Source: Arthrobacter sp. MMS18-M83
GTDB taxonomy: Bacteria > Actinomycetota > Actinomycetes > Actinomycetales > Micrococcaceae
DNA: 64,000 nucleotides
Direction of reading: 5' to 3'
Assembly (NCBI RefSeq): GCF_026683955.1
Contig: NZ_CP113343.1
Span: 434,001-498,000, forward strand
The notes below the pieces were generated by a model. It was not told where the DNA came from and ran no database searches. It worked only from the letters and a program-made list of their open reading frames with translations. This document shows, in pieces, positions 36,613 to 44,437 of the stretch; the first letter of the stretch is position 1; the number at the start of each line of letters is the position of its first letter. The translations under genes were made by a program, and so were the position numbers.

Positions 36613-37860
36613 GTGGACTCATCCCAACGGGCCGCGGACGGACCCCTCGCCGACCTGCACATCGTCGATCTGTCGAGTTATGTAGCCGGCCCCTCCGCGA
36701 CGATGACGCTGGCCCAACTCGGTGCCGACGTCATTCGCATCGACCCGCGAGGCGGCGCTCCCGACACCCGGCGCATGCCGCTCGCTCCCGACGGGAGCAG
36801 CCTCTACTGGGCCGGCCTCAACCGGGGAAAGAGGTCACTCGAACTCGACCTACGTTCAGAAGAGGGCAAGTCCACCGTGCGCCGGCTCTTGGCCGTCGGC
36901 GGGCAGGGCCATGGCATCGTCGTCACCAACGCGGTAGGGCAGAACTGGCTCTCGTACGAGGAGCTGCGCCGGGTTCGCCCCGATCTCATCCACGTTCACC
37001 TCGCCGGCCGAAGCGATGGATCCTCGGCAGTCGACTACACCATCAACGCCGAAACTGGCCTGCCCTTCATCACCGGCCCCGTGAACATGAAAGAGCCGGT
37101 CAACCATGTTCTACCCGCTTGGGATCTGCTCGCCGGGCTGCATGCCGCCCTCGCAGTTCTCACCGCTGAGCGAATGCGGCGCGCTACCGGACTCGGCCAA
37201 TCGGTGAGCCTAAACCTCGCAGACGTCGCCGCGACCACCCTCGCCCAGCTCGGCTATGTGGCCGATGTGGTCGTGAACGGGGCCCACCGGCGTCGCGAAG
37301 GGAATTCCTTGTACGGCTCCTACGGCTGCGACTTCGCGGCGAGCGATGGCGGCCGATTCATGATCGTCGCCCTCACCGCTCGGCACTGGAAGGCGCTCGT
37401 TGCATTGACGGGTACTCAGCATGCCATCGCCGGCATCGAATCGAGTCTCGGCATCAACTTCGCCGACGAAGCCGTTCGGTACAAGTACCGCGATCTCGCC
37501 TCCGCGCTCTTTGCGCCTTGGTTCGCCCGCCTGAACAGCGACGAGACCCGCGCGCAGCTCAAGGCGAGCTCGGTGCTCTGGAGCGAGTACCGTTCGGTGG
37601 AACAGATGGCGACAGCCCCAGACGGCATCGTGCGGCAAAGCGCCCTTTTCGACGATGTCGACCACCCCGGCATCGGTGTCTACCCGGCGCCTCGCTCGGC
37701 CACCACGATGAGTGGATGGTCGGCCCCCGCCAGTCGCCCGGCGCCGCTGCTCGGCCAGCACTCCGACGAGATTCTTGCCGAGTGGCTCGGCACAATGACA
37801 ACCGAAGCCGCAGCCGCATCCGATGCGCTGCAACTCAGCGCTGACGGATCCGGGAGATGA
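36613..37860 (+). CDS. family III CoA-transferase (second copy)
   Basis: 415 residues. LHIVDLSSYVAGPSATMTLAQLGADVIRIDPRGG and LNRGKRSLELDLRSEEGKS mark the family. In the catalytic region the usual 'ENFRPG' is changed to VVTNAVGQNWLSYEELRRVRPDLIHVHLAG, as in a racemase- or specialised transferase-like subgroup. It probably activates or transfers CoA to a pathway acid. GTG 36613 has AAGGAGGT upstream. It overlaps the next gene by four bases. Confidence 0.83.
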   Translation: MDSSQRAADGPLADLHIVDLSSYVAGPSATMTLAQLGADVIRIDPRGGAPDTRRMPLAPDGSSLYWAGLNRGKRSLELDLRSEEGKSTVRRLLAVGGQGHGIVVTNAVGQNWLSYEELRRVRPDLIHVHLAGRSDGSSAVDYTINAETGLPFITGPVNMKEPVNHVLPAWDLLAGLHAALAVLTAERMRRATGLGQSVSLNLADVAATTLAQLGYVADVVVNGAHRRREGNSLYGSYGCDFAASDGGRFMIVALTARHWKALVALTGTQHAIAGIESSLGINFADEAVRYKYRDLASALFAPWFARLNSDETRAQLKASSVLWSEYRSVEQMATAPDGIVRQSALFDDVDHPGIGVYPAPRSATTMSGWSAPASRPAPLLGQHSDEILAEWLGTMTTEAAAASDALQLSADGSGR

Positions 37861-38768
37861 GTCCAATGTACGCCGTGCAATTCGACTTTCCGGGCGGCCG
37901 TGAAACGCTCAGCTACAGAGAGGCGCCTGAGCCGACCCTGGGCGCCGGTGAGGTGATGATTGGCTTCGAAGCCTCGAGTATCAACCCTGCCGATTTGAAA
38001 ATCAGCGGCGGCCGCATCGCACCTCGGGCCGGAACGTCACCGTTCACGCTGGGCTGGGACGTGGCGGGAATCGTTGACCAGGTGGCGCCCGGCGTCGAAG
38101 GATTCAGGGTGGGCGACCGGGTCATCGGAATGTCGACGATGGCCTCGACCGGTCGGGGAACCTGGTCGCAGCTCGTCTCGCTGCCCGCGACCTCACTCGC
38201 CCTGGCACCCACAAGGATCGACCCCACCGTGCTCGCCCAGCTGCCCCTGGTTGGTCTGACCGCGCTGAAGGCGGTGGACGAACTCGGACCCCTGCCGGAT
38301 CAGACTGTCCTGGTCGTCGGCGCGGCCGGGGCGGTCGGCAGTTGTGTCGTGCAACTGTTGGCAAGGCTCGGCGTCGAGGTTCATGCTCTGGTTCGAACCC
38401 GCGAGCGGGCCGACGCGCTCGCTTCGGAAGGACAGGTTACGGCGGTCTACACAGGCGAAGCTCCGACATCCACTTTCGACGCGATTATCGACGCGGCTGG
38501 AATCGACGCCGCCTATGCCCTTCGGCCGGGCGGAAGCTACGTGACCTGCGTTCCCGGCACGCTGCCCGAGAGCGTCGGAGCGGGCGGATCGATTGGCGCG
38601 ACCGCGATCGTGCCGGAGTCGGGCGCGAACCTCGCCACGCTTCTCGGTTTCCTGGCCGACGGAAGCCTAAGCCTCGGCGAACCCTCCGTGTTCAGGCTCA
38701 GCGACATCGACGCCGCCTTGACAGCGTTCGAGAACCGACGCGCGCGTCGAACGGTGCTGATCGCATGA
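37857..38768 (+). CDS. zinc-independent MDR oxidoreductase (quinone oxidoreductase-like)
   Basis: 303 residues. Residues 1-120 are a GroES-like domain (PGAGEVMIGFEASSINPADLKI-type sequence, GWDVAGIVDQVAPGVEGFRVGDRVIG). The Rossmann part has VLVVGAAGAVGSCVVQLLARLG. No zinc ligands are seen. Such NADPH enzymes reduce enones or quinones. It is coupled by ATGA overlaps on both sides. Confidence 0.87.
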   Translation: MSPMYAVQFDFPGGRETLSYREAPEPTLGAGEVMIGFEASSINPADLKISGGRIAPRAGTSPFTLGWDVAGIVDQVAPGVEGFRVGDRVIGMSTMASTGRGTWSQLVSLPATSLALAPTRIDPTVLAQLPLVGLTALKAVDELGPLPDQTVLVVGAAGAVGSCVVQLLARLGVEVHALVRTRERADALASEGQVTAVYTGEAPTSTFDAIIDAAGIDAAYALRPGGSYVTCVPGTLPESVGAGGSIGATAIVPESGANLATLLGFLADGSLSLGEPSVFRLSDIDAALTAFENRRARRTVLIA

Positions 38769-39250
38769 GCGGCGTTTCGCCGGCGTCACTGGAGTGGGGT
38801 ATAAGGCGCACGTTCATCGAATACGTCTCGGGCCTCGACGACGGCGAGATCACCGCCGAGGAGCCAGCCACCGTTTCCGGGCTGGGCCGCTTTTCGTTCC
38901 CCGCGCAGCCCGGTTCAGAGCTCGACCCCAAAACTGGATTTGGTGTGCTCAAGTTCAGCGGCACGGCGCACGCCAGCGGCCATTTCGGCCTGATGAGCGT
39001 GACCATCACCGACCCTTGGATCGAAATCGGCCTCGATTGCGCGGCGCTGACTATTCCCGATCCCGACCGCGATCCCGTATCAGGAAAGCGCATCGCCTTG
39101 GCCACTCTGACTCTCAAGACGGAAGACGGATCAAACGTCTGGGTAGACATCGCCTCGACCCTGGCAGTCGAGGCGATCGGCATCTTCAATCGGCAATACG
39201 AAAGCGGCAGCGCGATGGACCCGGTCACCGTGGTCTACCCCCAGCGCTGA
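38765..39250 (+). CDS. HtaA-domain protein without signal peptide
   Basis: 161 residues covering a single HtaA-like domain: LEWGIRRTFIEYVSGLDDGEI at the start, then FGVLKFSGTAHASGHFGLMSVTITDPWIEI, and a late VDIASTLAVEA. In corynebacteria HtaA domains bind haem at the cell surface through Tyr and His; the FIEY Tyr and SGHFG His may be equivalent. Here there is no signal peptide or membrane anchor, so it would be cytoplasmic. It lies between an oxidoreductase gene and the P450 reductase gene, so a haem-related role next to P450s is an inference. Confidence 0.65.
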   Translation: MSGVSPASLEWGIRRTFIEYVSGLDDGEITAEEPATVSGLGRFSFPAQPGSELDPKTGFGVLKFSGTAHASGHFGLMSVTITDPWIEIGLDCAALTIPDPDRDPVSGKRIALATLTLKTEDGSNVWVDIASTLAVEAIGIFNRQYESGSAMDPVTVVYPQR

Positions 39251-39286
39251 ACTCACCACGAAACACCAGTCACATAGGAAGTAGGA

Positions 39287-40282
39287 ATGATGGCAACTCT
39301 GGCAGAACACAGCACAGAGCGAGAGGCTCCGAACGACCCCAACGCCCGACTCACGCTCGTCGTAGCGGCCCGAACGGTCGAAGCAGACGGCGTCGTCTCG
39401 CTCACCCTCGTCGACCCCGAGAGGGGGGCCCTGCCAACGTGGACTCCGGGGTCGCACATCGATCTGCACCTCAGCGACGACTTGGTTCGGCAGTATTCGC
39501 TGTCGTCGAGTTCGGGCGACACTGAGAAGTGGCGGGTAAGCATCCTCAAGGAGAGTGAAGGACGCGGGGGTTCGCACGCCGCGCACGAGCGCATCGCCGT
39601 GGGCTCGCCGGTGACGGTCAGCATGCCGCGCAACCACTTCGTTTTGCATCCCTCAAAGAACTACGTCTTCGTCGCCGGCGGCATCGGCATCACGCCGATC
39701 GTTTCGATGATCGAAGCGGCCCAGCAGAGCGCCTCAAGCTGGAACCTCGTCTACGCGGGCCGCTCACGTTCGTCGATGGCGTTCGTCGAAGAGCTCGCCC
39801 ACCACGGCGACAGAGTAAAGGTCGTGGCCGGTGACACCGATGGCCGCATGGACTTCGCCGCCTACTTCGCCGAGGTGCAGCCCGACACCCTAGTGTATGC
39901 CTGTGGCCCCGAGTCACTTCTCACCGCCCTTGAGGCCGCGATCACCCACTGGCCGGTCGATAGCCTGCACACCGAGCGCTTCGTAGGCAAAGGGGTCGAC
40001 GAGTCAGCTGACGTCGACTTCGAGGTTGAATTCGCCGACAGCCACCTGAAACTGACCATTCCCGCCGGAAAGTCGATTCTCGAAATCGCCGAGGAGAATG
40101 ACCTGCCGGTGATCTCGTCGTGCGGCGAGGGTACCTGCGGCACCTGCGAGACCGTCGTTCTGGCCGGGTTGCCCGACCATCGCGACTCGATTTTGACCGA
40201 CAGCGAAAAGGCCGCCAACAAATCGATGTTCATCTGTGTGTCACGTTCGATCGCGGGATGCCCACTGAAGCTCGACCTATAG
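39287..40282 (+). CDS. flavin oxidoreductase with C-terminal 2Fe-2S domain (phthalate dioxygenase reductase type)
   Basis: 331 residues. Order: flavin-binding barrel (GSHIDLHL, RQYSLSSS, about 25-120), NAD(P)-binding domain (VFVAGGIGITPIVSMI, about 125-235) and a plant-type ferredoxin domain (SCGEGTCGTCETVVL, then SMFICVSRS, about 240-331) with four Cys. This self-contained chain passes electrons from NAD(P)H to an oxygenase and resembles the reductase part of CYP116B fusions. It can serve both P450s. ATG 39287 follows GGAAGTAGGA; a second ATG is adjacent. Confidence 0.9.
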   Translation: MMATLAEHSTEREAPNDPNARLTLVVAARTVEADGVVSLTLVDPERGALPTWTPGSHIDLHLSDDLVRQYSLSSSSGDTEKWRVSILKESEGRGGSHAAHERIAVGSPVTVSMPRNHFVLHPSKNYVFVAGGIGITPIVSMIEAAQQSASSWNLVYAGRSRSSMAFVEELAHHGDRVKVVAGDTDGRMDFAAYFAEVQPDTLVYACGPESLLTALEAAITHWPVDSLHTERFVGKGVDESADVDFEVEFADSHLKLTIPAGKSILEIAEENDLPVISSCGEGTCGTCETVVLAGLPDHRDSILTDSEKAANKSMFICVSRSIAGCPLKLDL

Positions 40283-40315
40283 GGATTGGACAGACGATGG
40301 ACATCTTCATATATT

Positions 40316-40337
40316 GTGGCCATAGCTACGCGGCCAC
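40316..40337. promoter_or_regulatory. inverted repeat before the MarR gene, likely operator
   Basis: GTGGCC and GGCCAC form perfect six-base arms with a ten-base spacer that includes CATAGCTACG, a partial match to the island motif (TAGCTATG on the minus strand). It lies 13 bases before the MarR start, a good place for autoregulation. Confidence 0.5.
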
Positions 40338-40349
40338 GCGGGCACAAAA

Positions 40350-40877
40350 GTGAGTAAAACACCTTATGAACTATGGCGTGATCCAATGACACCCGACGCT
40401 CCGACCAGTGCGCACCCCGTCTCGCAGACGAACCTGATTCGCCTGCGCATGGCCCTCGGGCGGCTCGGCAGACTGCTACGCCAGCAGAACAACGACGGGC
40501 TACCCTACGCCCTGATCTCGCTGATCATGACCATTCACCGCCTGGAACCGGTCACAGCGAAAGAACTCGCCGAAAGCGAAGGTGTCACCCCACCCGCCGT
40601 CACGCGCTCCCTCAACCGCCTCTTCGAACTCGGCCTCATCTCACGCGAGGAGCAGGCCACGGACCGCCGCGCGCAGTCGATCCGCTTGGCAGACCTGGGC
40701 GAAGCCAAACGCATCGAACTGCTGCAGAAGCGCGAGATCTGGCTCACCGAACACATCGATCAACTCACTCCCGACGAGGTCGACAAACTCATCCAGGCTC
40801 TCCCCGCCCTCGAAAAGCTGACGACACTTCAGGTGAGTTCCCCGCCCTCCTCTGACGATTTACCGAAGACGGCATAA
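40350..40877 (+). CDS. MarR family regulator, candidate regulator of the island
   Basis: 175 residues. The winged helix is well kept: TIHRLEPVTAKELAESEGVTPPAVTRSLNRLFELGLISREEQATDRRAQSIRLADLGEAKRIELL. N- and C-terminal helices form the dimer interface. MarR proteins usually bind aromatic or acyl-CoA effectors and repress catabolic genes. GTG 40350 and ATG 40386 are both possible starts; neither has a strong ribosome binding site. It lies between the reductase gene and a broken copy of itself. Confidence 0.85.
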   Translation: MSKTPYELWRDPMTPDAPTSAHPVSQTNLIRLRMALGRLGRLLRQQNNDGLPYALISLIMTIHRLEPVTAKELAESEGVTPPAVTRSLNRLFELGLISREEQATDRRAQSIRLADLGEAKRIELLQKREIWLTEHIDQLTPDEVDKLIQALPALEKLTTLQVSSPPSSDDLPKTA

Positions 40878-41286
40878 CGACGATTACCGAAGATGGCATA
40901 ACCCTCATTTGGCGTTATGTCTTCATCTCGCTGATCATGACCATTCACCGCCTCGAACCGGTCACAGCGAAAAACTCGCCGAAAGCGAAGGTGTCACCCC
41001 ACCCGCCGTCACGCGCTCCCTCAATCGCCTCTTCGAACTCGGCCTCATCTCACGCGAGGAGCAGGCCACGGACCGCCGCGCGCAGTTGATCTGCTTGGCA
41101 GACTTGGGCGAAGCCAAACGCATCGAACTGCTCGAGAAGCGCGAGATTTGGCTCACCGAACACATCGATCAACTCACGCCCGACGAGGTCGACAAACTCA
41201 TCCAGGCTCTCCCCGCCCTCGAAAAGCTGACGACACTTCAGGTGAGTTCCCCGCCCTCCTCTGACGATTTGCCGAGGATGGCATAA
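40515..41286 (+). repeat. direct tandem repeat, about 360 bp, offset about 410 bp
   Basis: The 3' two-thirds of the MarR gene and its tail at 40515-40877 reappear at 40925-41286 with only scattered differences. The near identity implies a recent event. Confidence 0.85.
40911..41286 (+). pseudogene. truncated, frameshifted tandem copy of the MarR gene
   Basis: From about 40925 to 41286 the DNA repeats 40515-40877 almost base for base. About the first 55 codons are missing and one base is lost in GCGAAA(G)AACTC near 40969, which breaks the frame. A few substitutions are present (for example Gln-Ser to Gln-Leu after DRRA). The short tail ACCGAAGA-GGCATAA occurs a third time between the copies. 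It is a partial tandem duplication, not a working gene. Confidence 0.85.
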
Positions 41287-41289
41287 CCC

Positions 41290-42573
41290 TCATTTAGCGT
41301 TCAGCACCAGCGGCAGCGTCAGGGGCGTCCTCAGCGATCGGCCGCCCCATTCGAACGAGTCTTCGGCCAGCGTCGCGTCGGGGAAGCGTTCCGCCATCTG
41401 GCGGAACAATGCGACGGCCTCCATGCGGGCCAGACCCGCCCCGAGGCAAGAGTGCGTTCCCATACCGAACCCGATGTGCATCCGGCTCTCTTTTCGCTGG
41501 ATGTCGAGCGAATCCGGGTCAGTGAACACAGAGGGATCGCGGTTCGCCGCCGCGAGTACTCCAATGACCGTATCGCCGACCTCGATCTGCACCCCGTCGA
41601 TGACCCTCGACTGCGCAGCAACGTACGGCAAGAAGTGGGCGGGTGTGACGAACCGGGTCAGCTCTTCGACTGCTTTCACGGCCAGGTCGGGTTCTGCGAC
41701 GAGGGCGTCCCACTGGTCGCGGTGGGTCAGCAGGCTCAGCATGCCGATTGTCAGCAGATTGCTGGTTGTTTCGTGGCCGGCGAAGATCATCAACGCGACC
41801 ATCGCCTTCGATTCGTCGTGGCTCATCAGACCCGAACGCTCGGAATCGATCAGCGCGGCGATGAGACCGGTGGTTGCCCCTGATTCCCTCTGGCGCTCGA
41901 GCAGTACCTCGATGTAATCCATCAGCCCCGCATACGCCTGGGCCCCCTCGATCGCCGACTCTTCCGAATCGGCGTTGAACTTGTTCTCTGCGATCCGCTT
42001 CGCCCACTCATGAATCTGCTCGAGATCGCCAAGCGGGATGCCCAGGAGGTCGCCAAGCACGGTGAGGGGCAGCGTGTACGCGAATCGTTTGAAGTCGACG
42101 ACGCCATCGACAACAGCGAGTTCGTCGAGACCCTGCATGACGCGCGCCGTTACTTTCCCATCCATCTCAGCCTTCAGCGAGCGAATCGCGAACGGCGGCT
42201 GAACGAGCGCCTTGATGCGCGGATGATCGGGCGGGTCGAGTCGCACCAGCTGCTGGAACTCCTGGTCGAGCACGGAGTCGAATGCTTCACGCCCCTCAGG
42301 CGAGAACCGCTCGCGAGCCTCTTCGTACCGTCGCGAGTGCTTGGTCGCCGCCCTGCTGTAGAGCACGTTGTCGTCACCCAGCAGCTCACGTACATCCTTG
42401 TATCGACTCAAGACCACCGCATCGTGGAGTCGCCAGACCGGATGCTCCTCACGAAGCTGGTTCCAGGTGGGAAAGGGGTCGGCGAGCATTTCGGAGTCGC
42501 CAGCCAGGAGCAACTGGACTCGTTCGAGAAGCGGCAGACCTGATTTGGGAGTCATCCCTGACTTGAGTGTCAT
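41290..42573 (-). CDS. cytochrome P450 (second)
   Basis: 427 residues. I-helix IFAGHETTSNLL, K-helix ExxR in EELTR, and haem loop FGMGTHSCLG with the haem Cys at about 376. The N-terminus has no membrane anchor. It is not close to the first P450 in sequence, so each probably has its own substrate or position. ATG 42573 has GAGG upstream; the longer frame to 42954 overlaps the upstream gene and has no such site. Confidence 0.93.
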   Translation of the reverse strand: MTLKSGMTPKSGLPLLERVQLLLAGDSEMLADPFPTWNQLREEHPVWRLHDAVVLSRYKDVRELLGDDNVLYSRAATKHSRRYEEARERFSPEGREAFDSVLDQEFQQLVRLDPPDHPRIKALVQPPFAIRSLKAEMDGKVTARVMQGLDELAVVDGVVDFKRFAYTLPLTVLGDLLGIPLGDLEQIHEWAKRIAENKFNADSEESAIEGAQAYAGLMDYIEVLLERQRESGATTGLIAALIDSERSGLMSHDESKAMVALMIFAGHETTSNLLTIGMLSLLTHRDQWDALVAEPDLAVKAVEELTRFVTPAHFLPYVAAQSRVIDGVQIEVGDTVIGVLAAANRDPSVFTDPDSLDIQRKESRMHIGFGMGTHSCLGAGLARMEAVALFRQMAERFPDATLAEDSFEWGGRSLRTPLTLPLVLNAK

Positions 42574-42583
42574 CGCCTGAACC

Positions 42584-43111
42584 TCATGCCGTCTTCGCGG
42601 GCAACGCAAACGGGTCTTGGAAGGGAACGCCGTTCGCCTCGGCTGCCTCGCGGATCCAGTCGCCGATCTCTGCGGCGATCTCGTGGGAAACGAGCTCGAT
42701 CCACATACCGGGCGCTTCGTCGTTGTAGTGGAATGTCGCTCTGGCGATTCCGCCGTTCTCGTCGACGCCCGACAGCTCGCGACGGTATCCGCGGCGCTCG
42801 AGATCCGCGGCCGCACCCACCAGGTCATCGGTGAAGTAGCCGAGGTGGTGAACGCGCCGACCACCGGTGAGATTGAGGTAGGGTGTTGCGTCGATCTGCT
42901 CGAGAAGCTCGATGTAATGCGGGCCCTGCAGTGAATAAGTGAACCGCACCTCACGCCCGACGACGCCGTCAGGGCAGAGCATCGGGACCGTCGATGTGCG
43001 CGGCGGCGCCCACATCAGATCGAGTGCCGGTCCCATCGTGTCCATCGCATTCTGCAGATTGTCGACGATGATTCCGGTGTGATAGAGCTTCAGCATCGGC
43101 TTTGATGACAT
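42584..43111 (-). CDS. VOC (glyoxalase/extradiol dioxygenase fold) protein
   Basis: 175 residues with two beta-alpha-beta-beta-beta units: KLYHTGIIVDNLQNAMDTM (first metal His), HYIELLEQI (Glu), VHHLGYFTDDLVGAAADL (second His) and MWIELVSHE (last Glu). The fold supports isomerases, epimerases and lyases; metal-ligand positions look complete. It may act as an epimerase such as methylmalonyl-CoA type. ATG 43111 follows AGGAGGAA. It heads the operon ending in the second P450. Confidence 0.8.
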   Translation of the reverse strand: MSSKPMLKLYHTGIIVDNLQNAMDTMGPALDLMWAPPRTSTVPMLCPDGVVGREVRFTYSLQGPHYIELLEQIDATPYLNLTGGRRVHHLGYFTDDLVGAAADLERRGYRRELSGVDENGGIARATFHYNDEAPGMWIELVSHEIAAEIGDWIREAAEANGVPFQDPFALPAKTA

Positions 43112-43156
43112 TGCTTCCTCCTGTGAAAAGCGCACGCTTAGTGGAGCGATAGACAA

Positions 43157-43174
43157 ATACTACACATAGCTAAC
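43157..43174 (-). promoter_or_regulatory. island motif copy C (promoter of the VOC/P450 operon)
   Basis: Reads GTTAGCTATGTGTAGTAT on the minus strand, matching copy B at 16 of 18 bases. TGTAGT or the overlapping TAGTAT may be the -10. Leader to ATG 43111 is about 40 bases. Confidence 0.7.
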
Positions 43175-43200
43175 TAATACTTCCAGAGTGAGATTGCCGA

Positions 43201-43640
43201 TCATCCGCGCACCAGCTGATTGAACGGCAGCCGGCGGTTGTCGTCCTTGTCGGCGGGCAACCCGAGAATCCGTTCGGTAATGATGTTTCGCTGACTCTCT
43301 GGGCGACCCTCGCGCGCCAACCCGACAAGCCGAGCAGCCTCGAGCCCCGGTTCGGCGCCGATCGAAACCCGCTCATTGCTGAGGGTATCGCTCACAACGC
43401 TCCATCCGCCCCCACACAACGCCGTCGAGGGGCAGTACAACGTCGTCGAGGAAGACTTCGGGGAAGTGTGAATCGCCCGTCATCTGGCGAAGCGGTCGAA
43501 GGGCCACCCCCGGAGCGGCCATGTCGACACCCCGCAAAATAGCGGACAATACGCGCGTTTCTACTCGGCGGCGCCATGGGCCAGAAGCACAGGGCCTATG
43601 CGAACGTGAACCACATGCACGCCGTGCGCCACGATCAGGG
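43201..43640 (-). pseudogene. acyl-CoA dehydrogenase remnant
   Basis: Fragments in two frames match the middle of an acyl-CoA dehydrogenase: GVDMAAPGVALRPLRQMTGDSHFPEVFLDDVVLPLD, then, after a shift near 43420, GWSVVSDTLSNERVSIG. Sequence further along to 43201 is divergent (ITERILGLPADKDDNRRLPFNQLVRG). Both the N-terminal domain and the C-terminal catalytic part are missing and a stop lies near 43560. The dead gene is on the same strand as its neighbours. Confidence 0.75.
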
Positions 43641-43783
43641 TTGGTGGGGTTCGCGAGCTTCGCGGCATCCGTCGTAGTCATCGCTGCAGCATGGGCCAGA
43701 CTGCGACCAATCACCCTGCGGTGACTGGATTCGCTCGGGGCAAGGTCTCGCGCTGACCCCGAGACTCCGCAACCGCGGTGCGC

Positions 43784-44284
43784 CTAAGACCGCAACTCGG
43801 CGAATGCCGCATACGACGGATCGTCTGCGGTACGAGAGCTGCTCTCACCAATGGTGATGTCAGCGACCTTCTGTTCGTAGAAGAAGTCGCGGCGGTAGAA
43901 GCGACTGTCGATAGCCCAGCGACCATCGCGCTTGGAAAGCTTGTCGATGTAGCGGCCATAGACGCTGCGCACCATGTAGTCCCCGCCCTCCTGGCGAATG
44001 AGAGTGGCATTGACGTAGGTCTCACTCGCAGCAAGGTCGCCATTCACCTCAATCGTCGAGTTCGACATCTGATGATGACTCGTAATGAGGGTGCGGTTGT
44101 AAACATTCAGCCATTCGATGAGCTCGCGGCCAGGCCCCGAGAAGATACCCGGCCCGTAATCTCCAACCCCGTCATCGTGAAAGATCGAGTAACCGATCTC
44201 ATTGCCCACGCGGTCCATGGCCCGAAAATAACGGAGCAGCACATTCTGAATTTCCTGCTGTGCGATCACATCGTCGAGAGTCAT
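43784..44284 (-). CDS. SnoaL/NTF2-like protein (third in the island)
   Basis: 166 residues. LDDVIAQQEIQNVLLRYFRAMDRVGNEIGYSIFHDDGVGDYG is the NTF2-like start. ITSHHQMSNSTIEVNGDLAASETYVNATL and RYIDKLSKRDGRWAIDSRFYRRDFF complete the fold. The double His (SHHQ) is common in this group and may line the active cavity. ATG 44284 has GAAAGGA seven bases upstream. Confidence 0.8.
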   Translation of the reverse strand: MTLDDVIAQQEIQNVLLRYFRAMDRVGNEIGYSIFHDDGVGDYGPGIFSGPGRELIEWLNVYNRTLITSHHQMSNSTIEVNGDLAASETYVNATLIRQEGGDYMVRSVYGRYIDKLSKRDGRWAIDSRFYRRDFFYEQKVADITIGESSSRTADDPSYAAFAELRS

Positions 44285-44332
44285 CACAGAATCCTTTCAT
44301 CATTGTAAGGAGAGATGGTTCAGATCACACAA

Positions 44333-44350
44333 CTACTTTACCTAGCTAAC
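44333..44350 (-). promoter_or_regulatory. island motif copy D (between divergent SnoaL-like and MBL genes)
   Basis: Reads GTTAGCTAGGTAAAGTAG on the minus strand; TAAAGT is the likely -10 for the SnoaL-like gene. The rightward MBL-fold gene starts 88 bases away and may share the site. Confidence 0.65.
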
Positions 44351-44437
44351 TACTGTCGGTAGAGTTATCTCCACACGCAAGTGGGACAACTGAGTTGCCT
44401 GGGTCGGCACGGGCGACAGAACGAGGAGACTACCCTA

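Noticed and set aside
40911..41286. Second MarR gene as a working regulator
   Set aside because: It lacks the N-terminal dimerisation helices and is frameshifted relative to the first copy.
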